From Pseudarthrobacter sulfonivorans (GTDB lineage: Bacteria; Actinomycetota; Actinomycetes; Actinomycetales; Micrococcaceae), in assembly GCF_001484605.1 (NCBI RefSeq), contig NZ_CP013747.1, positions 1,302,001 to 1,366,000 on the forward strand: a stretch of 64,000 bases of DNA, written 5' to 3'. Below are positions 1 through 8,482 of the stretch, piece by piece. The notes under the pieces were generated by a model that was not told where the DNA came from, made no database searches, and worked only from the letters and a program-made list of their open reading frames with translations. Each line of letters opens with the position of its first letter. Position 1 is the first letter of the stretch. The translations under genes and the position numbers were made by a program.

Positions 1-60
1 ATCCTTGCCGGACGGCGGCACGCCTATCCGCCGGGGCCGAAGGAACGCCAAGCCACTTTG

Positions 61-114
61 GCCGAAGCAACGTCCCCATAGCCTCCAGACGGCGCCGAAA
101 CGTCCACATAGGCC
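61..114. repeat. Imperfect direct repeat at left edge
   Basis: Two similar copies of a GCCGAA...CGTCC-CATAG-GCC pattern lie at 61-83 and 94-114, just beyond the 3' end of the acylphosphatase gene. The second copy loosely resembles the family I repeat seen near 8.2 kb, with a CGAA-CG core, CAC, then AGGCCC. Nothing else is recognisable in 1-155. Confidence 0.35.
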
Positions 115-155
115 CCTCCCGCGCGGGGCTGGCGGGGAGCCTGTCAGGGGGCCTC

Positions 156-485
156 TCAGCGGGCCCGAAAGTCCCGGAACGATCCGTCGGCCGCGGAGAT
201 GGACTCCTCCACCCGTTCCACCCGGCCGGGCGCGTTCTCCGACCTCAGCCAGTCCAGGAGCTTTTGGACCTGCTGCTCCGGCCCTTCGGCCTCGATGGAC
301 ACCGAGCCGTCGTCGAGGTTTCTCACCACGCCCTTGAGCGCCAGTTCGTCGGCCTTGCCCATTGTCCAGAAACGGAATCCGACCCCCTGCACCACGCCAA
401 AGACACGGGCGGAGACCCGGATATCGCCGCTATCGTGGCCAGGGATATCCCGACTGGAGTCACGCCGGCGCCCGGAAAACCTCAT
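156..485 (-). CDS. acyP: Acylphosphatase
   Basis: This 109-residue protein should hydrolyse carboxyl-phosphate bonds of acylphosphates in the cytoplasm. The family signature VFGVVQGVGFR carries the phosphate-binding Arg38, and KGVVRN supplies the catalytic Asn56. Both key residues are present. The protein has about 20 extra residues at the N terminus compared with the usual 90-95, so a start further downstream is possible. The ATG chosen here lies 5 bases after the stop of the upstream YceI-family gene, which suggests one transcript and translational coupling. Identification is secure; the physiological substrate cannot be inferred. Confidence 0.9.
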   Translation of the reverse strand: MRFSGRRRDSSRDIPGHDSGDIRVSARVFGVVQGVGFRFWTMGKADELALKGVVRNLDDGSVSIEAEGPEQQVQKLLDWLRSENAPGRVERVEESISAADGSFRDFRAR

Positions 486-490
486 GGCCG

Positions 491-1036
491 TCAGGACTGC
501 TTGACCAGCGCCGCTTCGACGTTGATCTTGACCTTGTCGCTGACCAGCAGGCCGCCGGCTTCCAGTGCGGCGTTCCAGGTCAGGCCGAACTCCTTGCGGC
601 TAATCTCGCACTCCGCGGAGAATCCTGCGCGGGTGGCACCAAAGGGGTCCACTGCCACCCCGGTGAACTCGACCTCCAGCTCCACCGGCTTGGTGATTCC
701 GCGGATGGTGAGATCGCCCGTGAGCGTGTAATCCTCGCCGTCGCCCTCCACCGAGGTGGCCCGGAACGTCATCTCGGGGTACTCCTCCACATCGAAGAAG
801 TCCGCCCCCTTCACATGCCCGTCGCGGTTGGCGTCGCCGGAATCGAAGCTGGCCGTTTTGACCGTGGCGTGAAGCGAAGCGTCGGCGAGGGATGAGCCAA
901 CGCGGGCTTTGGCCGAGGCGTCCGTGAAACGTCCGCGGACCTTGCTGATGCCCGCGTGCCGGACAGTGAAGCCAATCTCGCTGTGCGACATGTCCAGGGT
1001 CCAGACGCCCGAGGTAAGGCCTGAAGGTAGGGTCAC
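491..1036 (-). CDS. YceI-family lipocalin-like protein
   Basis: The 181-residue protein matches the YceI family, whose members form a lipocalin-like barrel that binds isoprenoid or other amphipathic ligands. Family features are GVWTLDMSHSEIGFTVRH near the N terminus, FFDVEEYPEMTF in the middle, and GDLTIRGITKPVELEVEF towards the C terminus. I chose the GTG start because AAAGGAGA lies 8 bases upstream; the open frame continues 21 codons further without a good ribosome site. There is no clear signal peptide, so it is probably cytoplasmic, as in many actinobacterial members. It is followed closely by acyP on the same strand. Confidence 0.88.
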   Translation of the reverse strand: MTLPSGLTSGVWTLDMSHSEIGFTVRHAGISKVRGRFTDASAKARVGSSLADASLHATVKTASFDSGDANRDGHVKGADFFDVEEYPEMTFRATSVEGDGEDYTLTGDLTIRGITKPVELEVEFTGVAVDPFGATRAGFSAECEISRKEFGLTWNAALEAGGLLVSDKVKINVEAALVKQS

Positions 1037-1065
1037 TTTTGCATCTCCTTTGTGGGAAACAGTGC

Positions 1066-1098
1066 TGTGGAAACCGGCCAGGACGACCGGTTTCCACA
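1066..1098. promoter_or_regulatory. 12-bp inverted repeat upstream of YceI-family gene
   Basis: TGTGGAAACCGG at 1066-1077 is repeated in perfect inverted form at 1087-1098 with a 9-base spacer. It sits 30 bases upstream of the GTG start of the YceI-family gene. It could be an operator or a leader hairpin; the sequence does not decide. Confidence 0.5.
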
Positions 1099-1111
1099 CT
1101 GCTTCACTCCG

Positions 1112-1174
1112 GAGTTTTTGTCCAGATACTGACCCTAAATCCGCCCCCAGATGCCGTTAACTGGACGAAAACTC
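1112..1174. terminator. Family II inverted repeat, copy 1 (imperfect)
   Basis: A left arm starting GAGTTTTTGTCCAGATA (1112-1131) pairs with a right arm at 1155-1174 that matches at about 15 of 20 positions. It begins about 20 bases after the stop of the minus-strand gene ending at 1195 and probably terminates it. The same arm sequence recurs as a perfect repeat at 61865-61925. Confidence 0.6.
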
Positions 1175-1194
1175 GTCGGGCTGGGCGGGCCCGG

Positions 1195-2094
1195 TCAGTT
1201 GATGGTGATGTCCCGCGTGCGGTGGTCGTAGCGGATGGTGACAGTGCCGCCGTCGTGGTGCAGTTCGTGGTTGGGGCCATCGAACGTGCCGAACGCGCCA
1301 TAGTTCTCGTCCCACGAGCGGTTCAGGGCGATCTTGAAGGTGTAAGAGCCGGCGGGCAGGTCGGCGCTGATCTTCCACAGCTGGTCCAGGGCATCGAGCG
1401 TCAGCTGGGCCTCGTCGTACTGCGGGGCCCAGTTTTCCGGCGCGCCCAGGATGGTGTTGAAGTCGCCGGCTACCGCAACGGCCTCGGGCTGCGGGAAAGT
1501 CTCCACAGCGGGCGCTTCTGCCGTTGCCTTGGTCGCAGCCTTAGCCGCAGTTTTGGGGGCTGCCTTGCGCGAGCGGACGGCCTTGACCACGGGCTCCACG
1601 GCGTCCTCAATGGCGTCTTCGATGGCCTTCGCGGCCTTCCCGACGGCGTCGGCGGCCTTCTTAGCGGGAGTCCGCTTCGCCGGGGCCTTCTTAGCGGGAG
1701 CAACCTTGACTGCCGCTGCCGGTGCCGGTGCCGGCGGAATGGCGACGTCGGCAGGAACCGGAGTGCCGGCGTCGAGCGCTGTGGCGAAGGAATCCGCATC
1801 GGGGAACGCGACCGTGGCGCGCATGCCGTCATCGGTGATGGTCCAGCCGGAACGGCCCTTGACCAGCCAGCCGGCCTTGACCAGCTTCGCCGTGGCGGAC
1901 GTGAGCGTCTTGTGCCCGCGCGGAATGCCGCCGCTGAGCAGCGTAGCCTCGTGATCACTGAACGGCACGCGCGAGGTGGCTTCCGCCAGAACCTCGCCGG
2001 CATTGAGTGAACCGCCGGACCAGACGCCTTCCGTCAGGACGTGCAGCACGGTCTTGAGTCGGAGGTCGGTGTTATCTGCGATGGACTTGGCCAT
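1195..2094 (-). CDS. Winged-helix-like protein with Ala/Lys linker and pullulanase X25-type domain
   Basis: The 299-residue protein has three parts. Residues 1-95 (LKTVLHVLTEGVWSGG... to LVKGRSGWTITDDG) look like a Mrr-N or winged-helix-type DNA-binding fold. Residues 120-200 form an Ala/Lys/Pro-rich, histone H1-like linker with repeated PAKKAPAKR blocks. Residues 205-299, with FKIALNRSWDENYG, match the X25-type domain found in pullulanases and other starch enzymes. No catalytic domain is present. The ATG is supported by AAGGGGAAT upstream. The combination suggests a nucleic-acid-associated protein that may sense a glucan, but this is inference and the function is unknown. Confidence 0.75.
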   Translation of the reverse strand: MAKSIADNTDLRLKTVLHVLTEGVWSGGSLNAGEVLAEATSRVPFSDHEATLLSGGIPRGHKTLTSATAKLVKAGWLVKGRSGWTITDDGMRATVAFPDADSFATALDAGTPVPADVAIPPAPAPAAAVKVAPAKKAPAKRTPAKKAADAVGKAAKAIEDAIEDAVEPVVKAVRSRKAAPKTAAKAATKATAEAPAVETFPQPEAVAVAGDFNTILGAPENWAPQYDEAQLTLDALDQLWKISADLPAGSYTFKIALNRSWDENYGAFGTFDGPNHELHHDGGTVTIRYDHRTRDITIN

Positions 2095-2334
2095 GATTCC
2101 CCTTGCGTAATGCGATCTGTCACTAGGCATACTGCCAAGACCCTGTTAAATCGCGCGACTTGAAATGGTTAACTCTGCGTGTCGTGACCGACTATGACGC
2201 GGATTACAGCAGAAGTGAGGCAGGAGTCTCGGCTAGGGGGCTGTTTACTCAACCCTGAAGCGGAAATCCCGGGTATCGCCGAGCTCTTCCCGGACGCGCT
2301 CGCGCACCAGTGTAGCGAGCCCGGCGGACCGGAG

Positions 2335-3447
2335 CTACCCCCGGTTCAGCTCGTCCAGGAGCTCGGCCTTGCGCTCCTCGGAGGCGAACGACGAATGGAT
2401 GGAATTGGCCGCGAGCCGTGCCCTGTCAAAGTCCGAAAGGTCAAATACGGCCTTTAGCTGGGAAAAGTTGTCGTCCACGTACCCACCGAAGTAGGCCGGA
2501 TCATCCGAGTTCACGGAGACGTTGAGCCCGGCGGCGAGCATGGCCGGCAAGGGATGGTCCGCCAGGGTGTCCACGGTACGCAGCCGGACGTTTGACAGCG
2601 GGCAGACTGTCAGCGGAATCCGGTCCGCCACCAGCCGCTCCACCAGGTCCGGGTCCTCCATGCAGCGGATGCCGTGGTCAATCCGTTCCACTCCCAGGAT
2701 GTCCAGCGCTTCGATAATGTACGACGGCGGCCCCTCCTCGCCTGCGTGCGCGGTCAGCCGCAGGCCCGCTTCGCGGGCTTTGGCGAACAGCCGCTCAAAC
2801 TTGGCCGGCGGGTTGCCCACCTCGGCCGAATCCAGGCCGATGGCCGCGATGGGGGCATTCATGGCCAGCAGTCCGTCCAGGACCTCCAGCGCGGATTCCT
2901 CGGACTGGTCCCGCAGGAATGCGGCAATCAGCAGGGTGGACATGCCGAAGTCCTCCTGGGAGGTGGCCAGCGCCGACGCCACGCCTTTGACGCAGGTTTC
3001 CAGGCTGACGCCGCGGGACAGGTGGGCCTGTGGGTCCATCATGATCTCCGCGTGCCGGACTCCCGCGGCGGCGGCGCGGGCGAGGTAGGCGCGGGTCATG
3101 TCGGCGAAGTCCTGCTCGGTCTGCAGCACCGCCATGTTGGCGTAGTACAGGTCCAGGAAGGACTGCAGGTCCGTGAACTCGTATAGTCCCCGGAGCTCCT
3201 CCAGGCCGGAGTACGGGAGGGTGATGCCGTTGCGTTCGGCCAGTTCGAGGATCAGCTCCGGCTGCAGTGTGCCCTCAATGTGCAGGTGCAGTTCCGCCAA
3301 CGGCACGAGCTGCGCCGCTTCTTCCTGCAGGTCTGTTGCTGTTTCTGTTTCTGCCGCGGCAGAAACAGTTTCAGTGGCGGCAGCTTCAGTTTCGGGCACC
3401 GCGGTTCCGTCCGCAAAGATATTCATCCGGTCAGGATATGCCTGCAA
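2335..3447 (-). CDS. Adenosine/adenine deaminase family protein
   Basis: This metal-dependent amidohydrolase should deaminate adenosine or adenine in purine salvage. The zinc ligands and catalytic residues are visible: HLH at residues 54-56, HAGEE at 234-238, IDHG at 257-260, and SDDPAYF at 314-320. The ELHLHIEGTLQPE and SDDPAYFGGYV motifs resemble adenine-deaminase-type members more than classical Add. The first 46 residues are a low-complexity Ala/Glu/Thr extension before the usual domain start. TTG at 3447 has GAGGA upstream; ATG at 3426 and GTG just before PLAELHLH are alternatives. Family is certain, substrate is not. Confidence 0.85.
   Translation of the reverse strand: MQAYPDRMNIFADGTAVPETEAAATETVSAAAETETATDLQEEAAQLVPLAELHLHIEGTLQPELILELAERNGITLPYSGLEELRGLYEFTDLQSFLDLYYANMAVLQTEQDFADMTRAYLARAAAAGVRHAEIMMDPQAHLSRGVSLETCVKGVASALATSQEDFGMSTLLIAAFLRDQSEESALEVLDGLLAMNAPIAAIGLDSAEVGNPPAKFERLFAKAREAGLRLTAHAGEEGPPSYIIEALDILGVERIDHGIRCMEDPDLVERLVADRIPLTVCPLSNVRLRTVDTLADHPLPAMLAAGLNVSVNSDDPAYFGGYVDDNFSQLKAVFDLSDFDRARLAANSIHSSFASEERKAELLDELNRG
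3345..3368. repeat. 24-bp perfect palindrome inside a coding region
   Basis: A perfect 24-bp palindrome with half-site CTGTTTCTGCCG is centred at 3356/3357. It lies within the low-complexity N-terminal extension of the deaminase gene, 79-102 bases downstream of its TTG start. It could be an operator or a leader hairpin if the true start is further in. Confidence 0.6.
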
Positions 3448-3546
3448 GCCGGTCCTCGCCCTCTCAGCAGACCCACTTCCATCAGGACATCACCAGCTGA
3501 CCACCAGAAATGATCTCGGTTTGATAACGGCCTCCTGATGTCCTAG

Positions 3547-4392
<846 letters not shown>

Positions 4393-4484
4393 GCTTCAAC
4401 ACTTTCCGCGGGAACCGCCCCTTTCCCCAAGAACGACGGCCCACGGAAACAACAAAAGCCCGGCAGCAACAACCCCGGGAAACA

Positions 4485-4526
4485 ACGACGCCGGAGCCCC
4501 TCCTCGCTGGGGAGCTCCGGCGTCGT
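4485..4526. terminator. Bidirectional hairpin terminator
   Basis: A 13-bp stem (ACGACGCCGGAGC with its complement at 4514-4526) around a 16-base loop lies between the convergent Rpf-like gene and the minus-strand membrane-protein gene. Flanking AACAA/TTGTT can extend the stem after a bulge. Confidence 0.75.
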
Positions 4527-4590
4527 CCGTTGTTGTGTTCTGAATGGCCGGCAGGGACCTGATCTTCCTGCCGTCCGCGATCCTTCGTGC

Positions 4591-5193
4591 TTAGGCTGCT
4601 GCCTTGGCCACGGCCGGAATCTCGCGGATGATACGGACCTTCCACGCGGCGTCGTCGCTGGTGTCCAGCAGGGCCACCGTGCCGTGGGCGAGGTTCAGCG
4701 CCACACGCTTGGCCGCCAGCAGTTCAAGGTAGAGGTGCTCATTCATGCGGCTGGGGGTGTCGATCATGTACTTCACGGCGTCGCGGACCTTGCGGTAGTT
4801 GGCGCTCTTCTCGCGGTGCAGGTGCAGTTCCAGCATCTGGCGCTGGCGCACTTTGGGCTCGTGCTTGTTGAGCCAGGAGACGGCGAGGTGCACACCGATC
4901 ACCAACGCGAGGGAGACAGCGTAGATCCACCAGCCGCTGGACATCAGGAACAGGGGCAGGTTGCCGATCGCCACGAGCGCAATCACGATCCGCAGCGCGA
5001 CGATCCGGCGAAGGGTCAGGGCCACTGAGGCGATGGCCGCACGAAAGCCGTGCTGCTCGTGGCGCGCCGCGGCCGGGTCAAGGGTAAATTCATCAAGGAC
5101 CAGGATGCCGTTGGCCTCCGGATCAAGCATCTGCCCAAACTTGGGCACAAACAGCTGCTCTGAACCGGCGGTCACTTCAGGTGAAATTGTCAT
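4591..5193 (-). CDS. Membrane protein of unknown function with two TM segments
   Basis: I do not recognise this 200-residue protein. An acidic N-terminal part of about 60 residues precedes two hydrophobic segments at about 65-83 and 87-107. The C-terminal half is predicted cytoplasmic, helical and rich in Lys/Arg/Glu (HEPKVRQRQMLELHLHREK onward). The ATG at 5193 was chosen over the longer frame because GGAAG lies just upstream and the extra 25 codons look non-coding. It stands alone between convergent and divergent neighbours. Composition matches the flanking genes, so there is no sign of recent transfer. Confidence 0.7.
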   Translation of the reverse strand: MTISPEVTAGSEQLFVPKFGQMLDPEANGILVLDEFTLDPAAARHEQHGFRAAIASVALTLRRIVALRIVIALVAIGNLPLFLMSSGWWIYAVSLALVIGVHLAVSWLNKHEPKVRQRQMLELHLHREKSANYRKVRDAVKYMIDTPSRMNEHLYLELLAAKRVALNLAHGTVALLDTSDDAAWKVRIIREIPAVAKAAA

Positions 5194-5381
5194 GAGGGGG
5201 CTTCCGGGACGGTGGGGCGTTTCGGTGATCTTAGTGGTTAGCGGCATCCGCTGTATGTATCGGTCCACTATGTGAACTATTCCGCTGCTCCTTCGCGCTC
5301 AGGGGCGCTGCCAGGGATCCCGTGCGTGTGGCGCCGGGCACTGCAATTGGCACATCCGCCGCATGCCGTCAGACTGAAGGG

Positions 5382-6296
5382 ATGCAAACCTTCCTTCCGT
5401 ATCCCGATTTCCGGCAGAGCGCCGCAGCACTGGACACCGCCAGGCTTGGCAAGCAGCGTGTCGAGGCGCTGCAGACCCTCCGGGCTCTGGTGATTCCCGA
5501 GTACGGCTGGCTGGACCATCCCGCCGTCCGCATGTGGATGGGCCACGTTCCGGCGCTTACCATGTACGGTCTGGCGATGGTGGACGAATGGACCAACCGC
5601 GGCCATGAAGACAACACGCGCGCCAACATCACCGAGTTCGCGCCCCAGGCAGCACACCCGGACTACGCGGCCAAGATCCCGCTGCCGGAGTGGCTCGGAA
5701 ATCCTGATTTCCACCTGAGCCACCGCGCCAAGCTGCTCCGCAAGGAGCCGAAGTTCTACAAGACGGTGTTCCCGGACGCCGACCTGGACCTGGACTTCAT
5801 TTGGCCTGAGCCCAAGCACGAGTTCTATCCGGCAGAACCCGAGGGCGATGTCCTCTGGATCCTCCGCGACCCGCACGCCGAAATCGATCCGCAGACGCTG
5901 GATACCGTGGCGCTGCCGCCGATCCGCCGCGGCGGCGCTGTTGCGCCCTCCGCCCCTGAGGACGGCTACTCCCCCGTTTACGTTGACGACGGCTCCCGCC
6001 GCCCGTCCAAGCAGCCGCGCAAGCTGCCGCCCAAGCAGCTCGTGAAGAAGCCCACCCGGAAGCGCCTGGCGCAGGAGGAGGCATTCGCCACCCTCCCCGG
6101 CAAGACGACCGTCGCGGTTTCGTTTGAGGACGGCAACAAGTTCGCCGTTGGGCAGGTGCTGGGCCGCCCCATCACGCTCGACGACGGCCGGTTCGGCCGC
6201 ACGTTTACCGTCACCGAGGTGATCGACCGGTCCGCGTTCGATTACCCCGCGCTCCTGCAGGACCCCCGGGTGTTCTTCCCGGTTCCCGCTCCCTGA
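5382..6296 (+). CDS. MSMEG_6728/Pyr_excise-type family protein
   Basis: The 304-residue protein begins MQTFLPYPDFRQSAAALD and continues RLGKQRVEALQ and HPAVRMWMGH. This is the pattern of the T4 endonuclease V-like Pyr_excise fold as found in the actinobacterial MSMEG_6728 family. The family is related to pyrimidine-dimer DNA glycosylases, but glycosylase activity has not been generally shown for it. Residues 1-150 hold the conserved domain. The second half has a Lys/Arg-rich linker at about 205-235 and a small basic C-terminal region. The start is the ATG after GAAGG. A role in DNA repair is plausible but inferred. Confidence 0.7.
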   Translation: MQTFLPYPDFRQSAAALDTARLGKQRVEALQTLRALVIPEYGWLDHPAVRMWMGHVPALTMYGLAMVDEWTNRGHEDNTRANITEFAPQAAHPDYAAKIPLPEWLGNPDFHLSHRAKLLRKEPKFYKTVFPDADLDLDFIWPEPKHEFYPAEPEGDVLWILRDPHAEIDPQTLDTVALPPIRRGGAVAPSAPEDGYSPVYVDDGSRRPSKQPRKLPPKQLVKKPTRKRLAQEEAFATLPGKTTVAVSFEDGNKFAVGQVLGRPITLDDGRFGRTFTVTEVIDRSAFDYPALLQDPRVFFPVPAP

Positions 6297-6415
6297 GTCG
6301 CCAGGCCGGGGTCCCGCGCCACTGAGGACGCCTAAACACCTGCACGCCCGGGCAACTTTTCCCTTACAGTGATCGTTGAGTGCTGGCAGCAAGCACCAAC
6401 AGCTTGGGGGCGAAA

Positions 6416-7318
6416 ATGGGGGCAGGCGACGGCGCTGCTGAGCAGGCGCGGATTGCGGCGGAACGAGCGGCCAAACTGAGGCGCCAGCTCGACTACGCAG
6501 AACGGGCTGAACGGGCGTGGGCCGCGGGTGCCGCGGGTGAAGCCCGGGTTGCCTCAATATTGGAAACGCTTGAGGCCCAGGGCTGGATGGCCCTTCACGA
6601 CGTGCATTGGCCAGGGCGGCCCAAAGCCAATTTGGACCATGTCTTAGTGGGCCCGGGCGGCGTCATTGTGATCGATGCGAAGAACTGGTCCGGCGACATC
6701 CATCTCCGGAACGGCGTCCTGCGGCAAAACGGTTACTCCCGTGAGCGAGAAGTCTCCGGGGTGGTAGAGCAGTGCTCAGCTGTGGCAGCCCTCCTGGAAC
6801 CGCGGCACCGCCGCTACGTTCAAGCGTGGCTGTGCATGGTTGGACAACCCGATCTGCAGGGCACCACCGCCAGCGGTGCGCGGGTCCAGGGCATCGACAC
6901 CGTATGCCGCGCCGTAGGTGCTGTGCCGGCCGTGCTTGATGCGAACACTGTTGAAGCCATTCACCAATTCCTGACCAACGTGCTTGCCGGACCCTCAAGT
7001 CCACCGCTTCTAACCACTGGAAGTGTTCCGACTGGACCTTCGGATTTCATGCATGCTGCAGGCCCTGCCACATCCTTGGCACGCTGGCGGACTGCACGCG
7101 ACCCCTCCGATGACCCGCGCACCATACGCCCTCCGGTTAGCGTTCGACCAAAGCCTGCACGCAGGAAAAGGACGAGCTGCCTGGGGGTGCTCTTCCGGCT
7201 GGCACTGATCATTTTCGCCCTCGGCGTGCTCTCCAGCGTGCTCTCACAACTTTCGCCCCAGCCGCAGAGAGTCCCGGTTCCCGCGCCAGCGGTAGTTTCC
7301 ACCCTTCCAGCGCCCTGA
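6416..7318 (+). CDS. NERD domain protein with C-terminal TM anchor
   Basis: The 300-residue protein opens with a charged coiled-coil-like helix (residues 8-38), followed by a NERD (nuclease-related) domain at about 40-165. The motif includes GEARV, NLDHVLVGPGGVIVIDAKNWSG with Asp74, Asp87 and Lys89, arranged like a PD-(D/E)XK nuclease core. A Pro/Arg-rich linker and a single hydrophobic segment near residues 262-280 follow, and the tail is Pro-rich. I chose ATG at 6416, preceded by GGGGG; a GTG 36 bases upstream is possible. NERD proteins are linked to DNA processing but most are uncharacterised. Confidence 0.8.
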   Translation: MGAGDGAAEQARIAAERAAKLRRQLDYAERAERAWAAGAAGEARVASILETLEAQGWMALHDVHWPGRPKANLDHVLVGPGGVIVIDAKNWSGDIHLRNGVLRQNGYSREREVSGVVEQCSAVAALLEPRHRRYVQAWLCMVGQPDLQGTTASGARVQGIDTVCRAVGAVPAVLDANTVEAIHQFLTNVLAGPSSPPLLTTGSVPTGPSDFMHAAGPATSLARWRTARDPSDDPRTIRPPVSVRPKPARRKRTSCLGVLFRLALIIFALGVLSSVLSQLSPQPQRVPVPAPAVVSTLPAP

Positions 7319-7366
7319 TCAGGCCGCGAATGCGAGTCACGACGGCAAGAATGGCAGACTTTCACC

Positions 7367-8227
7367 ATGACGATTCTCTTGGCCGGCTGCGGCGATCTGG
7401 GCACCGAAGCGGGCCTGCGCTTCGCCGCGGCCGGACACCGGGTGGTGGGCTGGCGGCGTTCGCCCGAAAAACTGCCCTCTGCGATCGAAGGTGTGGCGGC
7501 GGACCTGGGCTCCACGGACCTGCCCGGTGTCCCGGCGGACACCACCGCCGTCGTCGTGGCGGTTGCGGCCGACTCACCCACGGAAGCGGCCTACCGTGCC
7601 GCGTACGTGGACGGTCTGACGCATGTCCTGGACGCCCTGGAGCGCGACGGCGTGACGCCGCGGCGGGTGCTTTTTGTGTCCTCCACCGCTGTCTACGGGG
7701 ACGCCGGCGGTGGCTGGGTCGATGAGAGTACGACGGCGGTTCCTAGCGGTTTCTCGGGATATATCCTCCTCGAGGCGGAGGAACTCCTGGTTTCGCGGCT
7801 GCGCGGCACTGGTACCTCGCCTGTTGTGCTGCGGCTTGGCGGGATCTACGGTCCGGGCCGCACTCGGCTGATTGACCAGATCCGCAGCGGGAATGCCGTG
7901 GTTCCCGACGAACCACGCTTTACCAACCGGATCCACCGGGACGACGCCGCTGCGGCGATCGTCCAGTTGGCCACCATGGAAGCTATGCCTGCGCCGGTAT
8001 ATGTCGGTGTGGACAACTCTCCCGCTGAACTTGGGGATGTGCTGCGCTTCCTGGCCTTGGAAATGGGCTATCCGGCACCGCCCATCGGACCAGCAGGCGA
8101 GGCCCGCGGCGGCAATAAACGCTGCAGCAACGCTTTGCTCCGCGGGACCGGGCTTGAGTTCACCTACCCGACGTTCCGGGAAGGTTACCGGGCAGTTCTG
8201 GCCCGCACCGGAGTCCGCCACCCGTAA
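7367..8227 (+). CDS. Atypical SDR / NAD-dependent epimerase-like protein (YeeZ-like)
   Basis: The 286-residue protein has a Rossmann start (MTILLAGCGDLGTEAG, GxGxxG) and the atypical-SDR motifs VSSTAVYG and RLGGIYGPGR. The classical YxxxK is replaced by YILLE, as is usual for the atypical SDR group of YeeZ-type proteins. It probably binds NAD(P) and acts on a nucleotide-linked or other sugar-like substrate, but the reaction is unknown. The ATG lies 48 bases after the previous gene. A repeat array begins 7 bases after the stop codon. Confidence 0.75.
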   Translation: MTILLAGCGDLGTEAGLRFAAAGHRVVGWRRSPEKLPSAIEGVAADLGSTDLPGVPADTTAVVVAVAADSPTEAAYRAAYVDGLTHVLDALERDGVTPRRVLFVSSTAVYGDAGGGWVDESTTAVPSGFSGYILLEAEELLVSRLRGTGTSPVVLRLGGIYGPGRTRLIDQIRSGNAVVPDEPRFTNRIHRDDAAAAIVQLATMEAMPAPVYVGVDNSPAELGDVLRFLALEMGYPAPPIGPAGEARGGNKRCSNALLRGTGLEFTYPTFREGYRAVLARTGVRHP

Positions 8228-8234
8228 CCCCCGG

Positions 8235-8373
8235 GCGCGAACGGACACTTGAGGCCCGATATTGCCGCGCCCACGACTCCGCGCGAACGGATCCTTCGGC
8301 CCCCACCGCACCGAAAACCCCGCGCGAAGGGACACTTCGGCCCCACTCCGTGCCAAGGGACAGTTGAGGCCCC
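8235..8373. repeat. Family I intergenic repeat array (four direct copies)
   Basis: Copies of a 23-bp unit based on GCGCGAACGGACACTT plus (G/C)(A/G)GGCCC lie at 8235-8257, 8281-8303, 8322-8344 and 8351-8373, with spacings of 46, 41 and 29 bases. A decayed remnant is at about 8392. The array starts 7 bases after the stop of the SDR gene. The same unit occurs as inverted pairs at 28835-28890 and 31126-31180. Confidence 0.8.
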
Positions 8374-8482
8374 TCCGCCACCGACGCCCCCGCGCGATGG
8401 GCCTGATCGTTGCTTCGCGGAGTTATGCACATAGGCATTCAGCTTCGCCGTTATTGTCATACCCTCGCGGGATGATTTGGGT

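Noticed and set aside
8235..8410. A possible CRISPR array, because short repeats are spaced by about 30-45 bases
   Set aside because: The copies are degenerate, the spacing is irregular, the repeat is only partly symmetrical, and no cas gene is nearby. The same unit occurs as inverted pairs elsewhere.
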